A DNA stretch of 36,858 nucleotides, from assembly GCA_030041985.1 (NCBI GenBank), contig JASIAM010000342.1, positions 1 through 36,858 of the forward strand, in the 5' to 3' direction. The position numbers and the translations under genes were made by a program. This document shows, piece by piece, positions 32,442 to 36,858 of this stretch. Origin of the DNA: Bryobacteraceae bacterium. Lineage in GTDB: Bacteria > Acidobacteriota > Terriglobia > Bryobacterales > Bryobacteraceae. The first letter of the stretch is position 1, and every line of letters starts with the position of its first letter. The notes below the pieces were generated by a model. The model saw only the letters and a list, made by a program, of their open reading frames with translations, had not been told where the DNA came from and did no database searches.

Positions 32442-32852
32442 ATGCGAGTAGCGAAACCGGGTGTTGATACCATCGATTCTGTGGAAGATTACGAGATCTA
32501 TTCGGTAATCGGGGAGGACGGCTTCGCACGATTGATCTCCGCATTTTACCGGAGGGTTCCGCAGGATGAGATTTTGGGACCTATGTACGGGAATCACGAT
32601 TTGCAAGGAGCCGAGCACTGCTTACGCGATTTTCTGGTTTTCCGGTTTGGAGGACCGGCGCGGTATATCGAAAGCCGGGGCCATCCGAGACTGCGAATGC
32701 GGCATGGTCGATTCCACATCGATCAGGTGGCCCGCGACCGCTGGCTTAGCTTGATGACTGCTGCCTTGGAGGAAGCTTCCTTTTCCCCGGAAGCTACGGA
32801 CGTGCTGCGAACTTTCTTCGGACAAACCGCTACGTTTCTGATGAACGAGTGA
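32442..32852 (+). CDS. Group II truncated hemoglobin (trHbO-like)
   Basis: The protein has about 136 residues. Its globin traits are group II: YSVIGEDGFARLISAFYRRV with B10 Tyr36, then LGPMYGNHD. The proximal His is in RLRMRHGRFHI (about 88) and Trp101 is in RDRWLSLM. Truncated hemoglobins bind O2 or NO and are thought to detoxify NO or aid oxygen use. The ATG at 32442 is the only ATG in frame in the right place; the frame stays open upstream to 32049, but that stretch is antisense to the PQQ gene. It is divergent from the PQQ enzyme and 9 bases upstream of the CapA gene, so possibly co-transcribed with it. Confidence 0.82.
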   Translation: MRVAKPGVDTIDSVEDYEIYSVIGEDGFARLISAFYRRVPQDEILGPMYGNHDLQGAEHCLRDFLVFRFGGPARYIESRGHPRLRMRHGRFHIDQVARDRWLSLMTAALEEASFSPEATDVLRTFFGQTATFLMNE

Positions 32853-32861
32853 GATCTAAGT

Positions 32862-34094
32862 ATGAAAAACCAATCGAGAACCGGCCGTATTGGGGTGTTA
32901 GCGGCGTGCCGCGCCGGAGTGTTCGCGAGTGCGTGCCTGGCCGCCGCTGGGCAGAGCGCAAGACCGATCACTGTCACTCTGGCGGGACAATCGATGATCC
33001 GGTCGGATCTTCGTGAGACCGCGCCAAAGGCAGTCACCGTGATTCAGGGGCTGCTGAAGGGCGACGTGGTGTTCACGAATTTCGAAGGGGCGGTGGCGGA
33101 GAAGGGCGAAACGGTCCGGCAAGGCCGGGGATTTCTCGCTCCGCCCGAGGCTCTTGATGCGCTGCGAACACTCGGTTTCAACCTGCTGGCGTTCTCGGGC
33201 AATCACGCATTCGATCTGAAAGCGACGGGAATTCAGAACACGATCCGGGAAGCCGACCGGCGGAAGATCGTGCATGCGGGGACGGGAAACAAGTTGAGCG
33301 AAGCGGCGGCGCCAGGCTATCTGCGGACGGCCAACGGCACGATCGCACTGATTGCGAGTGCGGCCGGCCTCATTACGCCGGGGGGAAGCGCCACTGCCGG
33401 CCGGCCGGGAGTGAATGAACTGCGTGTCGAGGCCGGGGACAAGGAGAATGAGGCGACCACCGACCTGCCGGGCGCGCCCCCGAATACGCCAAATCCCGAG
33501 GACGCGCAACGCATTCTTCAGAGCATTCGCGATGCGCGGAAGCAGGCAAGGCTGGTGATCGTGTACCAACATAACCACGTTTTCGGGAACCATTCGTTCG
33601 CGACCATTTTTACAGAGGGAATGCAGGAGCGCCTGGCGCCAAACGAGTGGCTCCAGAAATGGACCCACGCGGAGGTGGATGCCGGGGCCGACATCGTGGT
33701 GATGCATGGCGCGCCGCTGCTGCACGGGGTGGAAATCTATCACGGCAAGGCGATTTTTTACGACTTGGGCAACTTCATTTATAACGTGCCGCCGACTTTG
33801 ACCTATATCGACGAACCGATGAGTTGGGAGAGCGCGGTTGCGTATGTGCAGTTTCAGGGGAGCACCTTGACGTCGGTATCACTCCGGCCGATCGTGCTGA
33901 ACTATATCGGAGAGGGCCAGCCCGACATTCACAACCCATATGCAAGCAACCAGTTCCTGCATACGCGCGGCTTGCCCGCGCCGGCTACGGGCGCGCGAGC
34001 AGGGTATATTCTGGAGCGGCTGGCGGAGCTTTCGAAGCCATTTGGGACACGGCTTCGCATCAGTGGGGAGACCGGGGAAATCAGGCTGCAGTGA
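32862..34094 (+). CDS. CapA-family exported metallophosphatase-like protein
   Basis: The 410-residue protein has a leader (about 10-30, GVLAACRAGVFASACLAAAGQ). The CapA/PGA_cap fold follows: VTLAGQSMIR at the first strand, VVFTNFEGAVA, FNLLAFSGNHAFDL, VIVYQHNHV, VVMHGAPLLHGVEIYHGKAIFYDLGNF. CapA-like proteins were found in poly-gamma-glutamate capsule operons; many are probable phosphoesterases of unknown target. The first metal motif is AGQS instead of GDxM, so activity may differ. It follows the globin gene. No PgsB/C polymerase genes are present, so a poly-glutamate role is not supported. Confidence 0.8.
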   Translation: MKNQSRTGRIGVLAACRAGVFASACLAAAGQSARPITVTLAGQSMIRSDLRETAPKAVTVIQGLLKGDVVFTNFEGAVAEKGETVRQGRGFLAPPEALDALRTLGFNLLAFSGNHAFDLKATGIQNTIREADRRKIVHAGTGNKLSEAAAPGYLRTANGTIALIASAAGLITPGGSATAGRPGVNELRVEAGDKENEATTDLPGAPPNTPNPEDAQRILQSIRDARKQARLVIVYQHNHVFGNHSFATIFTEGMQERLAPNEWLQKWTHAEVDAGADIVVMHGAPLLHGVEIYHGKAIFYDLGNFIYNVPPTLTYIDEPMSWESAVAYVQFQGSTLTSVSLRPIVLNYIGEGQPDIHNPYASNQFLHTRGLPAPATGARAGYILERLAELSKPFGTRLRISGETGEIRLQ

Positions 34095-34193
34095 CCGGCT
34101 CCCAAATCCGGCACTCGCGAGCTCGCACCCGCGTTTCGTTTGGCGTAACATAACTCAGATAACGGACACACTCAGCCCAGGCGGAGGACCATC

Positions 34194-35537
34194 ATGCGTC
34201 TTCGAATTTTCTGTTTCCTGGCGATCGGTTTCGCGCAAATCGCCCATGCCCAGACGCCCGCAAAACAGGCCTCAGGGAAACAAATGCCGGATCCACGAAG
34301 CGTAGTCCTGGTAGGGGACCGCTTCCGCCCTCTCAAGTACGATGAAATGACGCCCGAGCAGAAGACGATGATCGACCATCTGTTCGCCGGCGAGCGGGGA
34401 GGCGCCAGAGGTCCTTTTAACGTGCTGCTACGTAGTCCGGAAGCCGGCGATCTGGCCGCGCAATTCGGCGGCGTGATGCGATTTCGAACGGGTCTGCCGA
34501 GAGACGTTTCCGAAACCATCATCATCATGACCGGCCGCAACTGGATGGCGCAGTATGAGTGGACGGCCCACAAGGCGCTGGCGCTCCAGAACGGCGTGAA
34601 GCCCGAAATTGTAGAGGCCATCGCTACCGGCAAGCGTCCCACGGGAATGCCGGCGAAGATGGAGGTGGCCTACAACCTGATTGACGAATTGCTCACCACG
34701 CACCAGGTCAGCGATGCTACGTTCCGCGCGGCCAAAGGGACTTTTGGCGAGAAAGGCGTAGTCGATATGGCGGGTTTGAGCGGCTGGTACGGCTTGGTCT
34801 CGATGGTGCTGGACGTGGACCGTTACCCATTGGCTCCCGGGTCAGAACCGGAGCTCAAGCCGCTTGAGCATCCGCTGCCAGTGGTGGGCGCGGGATTTGC
34901 GACCTCTATTCCGGGAACGCCTTCTCCAGCCGCGGCTCAGTCAACCGTGAACGGGAAAACGTTCTCGTTGCGAGGCGATCGCTTCCGGCCGCTCACTTAC
35001 CAGGAAATGACACCGGAGCAGAAACAGATGACCGATCACTCTTTGACGGGGCGCGGACCGGTGGGCATGTTCAACATCGCGGTCCGCAGTCCGGAGGCGG
35101 GAGATCTGCTATTCACTATGGGCGACCGGGTCCGCTTCCATATGGCGGTTCCCGACAAGCTTAAAGAGCTGACGATCCTTCTGACGGCACGCTACTGGGG
35201 TGCTCAGTTCGAATGGCTCGCTCACCATCGGGCGGGTGTACAAGCCGGCCTGAGCGAGAGCCAGGTGAAAGCCATCGGGGAAGCCCGACGGCCGGCCGAA
35301 ATGTCGCCGGATGAGGAAGCGGTTTACAACTTCATCACCGAGCTGTTCCGAACGAGAGGAGTGAGCGACCGGACGTTTGCCGCAGTAAAGAATGTAGTGG
35401 GGGAGCGCGGTGTTGTGGACCTTCTGGTGACCGCGGGTTACTATCAGATCGTTTCCATGTATATGAATCTCGATCGCCTGCCGCTGGCTGAGAATCAGGT
35501 AGCGGAGCTGAAATATGTGGCAAAGCCCCTTCCCTAA
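34194..35537 (+). CDS. Tandem carboxymuconolactone-decarboxylase-like protein
   Basis: This 447-residue exported protein has a signal peptide (FCFLAIGFAQIAHAQ). Two copies of a CMD-like domain are obvious: each begins GDRFRPLxYxEMTPEQKxMxDH and runs through RSPEAGDL, then ExTIxxTxRxW and VxERGVVDL near its end. The copies are about 210 residues apart (about 38-225 and 262-445). The CMD/AhpD family usually has a CxxC pair for peroxidase action, but neither copy has it, so a decarboxylase, isomerase or structural role is more likely. The ATG has a GGAGGA ribosome site. The amidohydrolase follows after 11 bases. Confidence 0.82.
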   Translation: MRLRIFCFLAIGFAQIAHAQTPAKQASGKQMPDPRSVVLVGDRFRPLKYDEMTPEQKTMIDHLFAGERGGARGPFNVLLRSPEAGDLAAQFGGVMRFRTGLPRDVSETIIIMTGRNWMAQYEWTAHKALALQNGVKPEIVEAIATGKRPTGMPAKMEVAYNLIDELLTTHQVSDATFRAAKGTFGEKGVVDMAGLSGWYGLVSMVLDVDRYPLAPGSEPELKPLEHPLPVVGAGFATSIPGTPSPAAAQSTVNGKTFSLRGDRFRPLTYQEMTPEQKQMTDHSLTGRGPVGMFNIAVRSPEAGDLLFTMGDRVRFHMAVPDKLKELTILLTARYWGAQFEWLAHHRAGVQAGLSESQVKAIGEARRPAEMSPDEEAVYNFITELFRTRGVSDRTFAAVKNVVGERGVVDLLVTAGYYQIVSMYMNLDRLPLAENQVAELKYVAKPLP

Positions 35538-35548
35538 CCAGGAGACGT

Positions 35549-36858
35549 ATGAAACTATTCTTCAAAGCTCTGACCGCCACCCTGATCCTGGCCGCGTTTG
35601 GCATTAGCCCGGCCGTAGCTCAACAGAGCAACGCTGTGCTGTTCGAAGGCGCGCGCCTGATTGTGGGCGATGGCACCGTAATCGAAAACTCAGCGTTTCT
35701 GGTCGAAAACAGCAAATTCAGCCGCATCGGAAAAAAGGGTGAGTTGCGTCCCCCGGCAGGCGCCGTCCGTGTGGATCTCACCGGCAAAACCGTGATGCCG
35801 ACGCTTATCGACGATCACACCCATCTTGGTTGGGAGATCGTCAAGACCGGACGCATGGCCGCCGACACTTACTCGCGGGCCAATCTGATTGATCACTTAC
35901 AACGTTACGCATACTATGGAATTGCCGCGGCCCAGAGTATGGGCATCGATCCGGGCGAGATTGCCTACCAGGTGCGTGCCGACCCAGGTCCCAACGCCGC
36001 CCTGTTTCGCCTTGCCGGCCGCGGGATCGCGATGCCCAACGCAGGTCCCGGCCGCGACTACTGGAAGCCAGTGGCATATGGAGTGACCACCGAGGCGGAA
36101 GCGCGCAAAGCCGTGCAGGAGCTGGCTGCGAAAAAGGTGGACCTGGTAAAAATCTGGGTCGACGACCGCAACGGCACCGTTCCGAAACTCACTCCGCCGC
36201 TCTACCGCGCCATCATCGACGAGGCCCACAAACACAACCTCCGCGTGGCCGCGCATATCTACTATTTGGCGGATGCGAAGGAACTGCTGCGCTCCGGAAT
36301 CGATATTTTCGCGCACCTGGTTCGCGATCGCGACATCGACGATGAACTCATGGCGCTTTTCAAACAGCATCCCAATGTCTACGTCATGACGACCCTGCCG
36401 GAGCGCGAAACTACCGAAGACGATATCCGCTTGGCGGCTGAGACTGTTCCGGCGTCCCAGATCCAGAAAATGCGCGCGACTCTCGCCCATCGGACCCCCG
36501 AGGAGATCCACAAGGCGCGCGAAGCCTATGGCATCCAGGCACGCAATCTGGCCAGGCTGAATAAGGCTGGCGTAAAGATCGCGTTCGGCACCGATTCCAG
36601 CGAAACCATCGGCTGGGCGTGCCATCAGGAGCTAACCGATATGGTGGCCGCGGGCATGACAATTCCCCAGGTGCTCACTGCCGCTACCAAAACCGCGGCC
36701 GAACTGATGAAACTGGACGACCTGGGAACTGTGGCCGCGGGCAAGACTGCGGATTTCCTGGTGCTCGACGCCAATCCGCTCGACAACATCAACAACACGC
36801 GGCGTATCGCGAGCGTGTACTTGCGCGGCAAGGCTCTGGACCGCGCCGCCATGCGGGC
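35549..36858 (+). CDS. Exported amidohydrolase, imidazolonepropionase-like (partial, runs off the right edge)
   Basis: The frame continues to the window end (436 complete codons, no stop). A signal peptide (LKALTATL-like leader, ending AVAQQ) precedes the metal-dependent amidohydrolase fold: DDHTHLG (HxH), LVKIWVDD with a Lys that may be carboxylated, VAAHIYY, DIFAHLV, and AFGTDSSE with the catalytic Asp. A C-terminal beta-sandwich return, TVAAGKTADFLVLDANPL, is complete enough to show that only the last residues are missing. The ATG at 35549 has GGAG 5 bases upstream. Exported members hydrolyse cyclic amides, peptides or drug-like compounds; the substrate is not known. It forms a likely operon with the tandem CMD gene. 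Confidence 0.85.
   Translation, partial: MKLFFKALTATLILAAFGISPAVAQQSNAVLFEGARLIVGDGTVIENSAFLVENSKFSRIGKKGELRPPAGAVRVDLTGKTVMPTLIDDHTHLGWEIVKTGRMAADTYSRANLIDHLQRYAYYGIAAAQSMGIDPGEIAYQVRADPGPNAALFRLAGRGIAMPNAGPGRDYWKPVAYGVTTEAEARKAVQELAAKKVDLVKIWVDDRNGTVPKLTPPLYRAIIDEAHKHNLRVAAHIYYLADAKELLRSGIDIFAHLVRDRDIDDELMALFKQHPNVYVMTTLPERETTEDDIRLAAETVPASQIQKMRATLAHRTPEEIHKAREAYGIQARNLARLNKAGVKIAFGTDSSETIGWACHQELTDMVAAGMTIPQVLTAATKTAAELMKLDDLGTVAAGKTADFLVLDANPLDNINNTRRIASVYLRGKALDRAAMR

Noticed and set aside
1-36858. CRISPR arrays, tRNA or rRNA genes
   Set aside because: No regularly spaced direct repeats, tRNA cloverleaf consensus or rRNA signature was seen by eye on either strand.

Overview
The window looks like a piece of a high-G+C chromosome from an acidobacterium, most likely near Solibacter/Bryobacterales. 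This is inferred from the gene families present: a BlaI plus BlaR1-type peptidase pair with a carboxypeptidase-regulatory/TonB tail, DUF4159, DUF6152, soluble PQQ propeller enzymes, a duplicated carboxymuconolactone-decarboxylase protein, CapA and imidazolonepropionase-like amidohydrolases. No rRNA, tRNA or CRISPR was seen.

Layout. 0-0.55 kb: a 22-bp inverted-repeat pair and a broken ndk remnant. 0.55-4.8 kb (minus strand): a radical SAM protein with the cysteine layout of tetraether lipid synthases (Tes/COG1964), overlapping a Cys-Cys methyltransferase and followed by a VKOR-type protein, with a membrane glycosyltransferase upstream. 4.9-9.0 kb (plus): an exported phosphodiesterase, a diacylglycerol-type glycosyltransferase and a PlsC-GNAT double acyltransferase resembling the ornithine-lipid enzyme OlsF. 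Together these suggest a membrane-lipid and glycolipid locus.

9.0-14.15 kb (plus) holds a tightly overlapping four-gene operon matching the pathway that makes the O-methyl phosphoramidate capsule modification in Campylobacter jejuni (Cj1415-Cj1418 plus a methyltransferase): an APS-kinase-like domain fused to a PEP-synthase-like glutamine kinase, a class I glutaminase, a nucleotidyltransferase and a methyltransferase. This is the most striking system in the window. Convergent to it (14.16-18.36 kb, minus) lies a two-gene unit of visibly lower G+C: a BrxC/PglY-like ATPase fused to a C-terminal sulfotransferase-like domain, and a Tat-exported metallophosphoesterase. The CDP-phosphoramidate donor carries a 3'-phosphonucleotide like PAPS, so a sulfotransferase fold next door is a suggestive, unproven, candidate for the missing transferase.

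18.4-24.5 kb: a DUF6152 protein, an AT-rich gap, a kinase-like/methyltransferase fusion, a membrane sulfatase-fold protein, an exported MmgE/PrpD protein and an SDR. 24.6-29.5 kb: a degenerate receiver fused to a Fis helix-turn-helix, an M1-peptidase relative that has lost its HEXXH histidines, BlaI with a likely autoregulatory operator, BlaR1-TonB and DUF4159. 29.5-36.9 kb: an alpha/beta hydrolase, a PQQ enzyme, a group II truncated globin, CapA, a tandem CMD protein and an amidohydrolase cut by the window end.

All functional calls rest on reading motifs by eye. No homology search was run.
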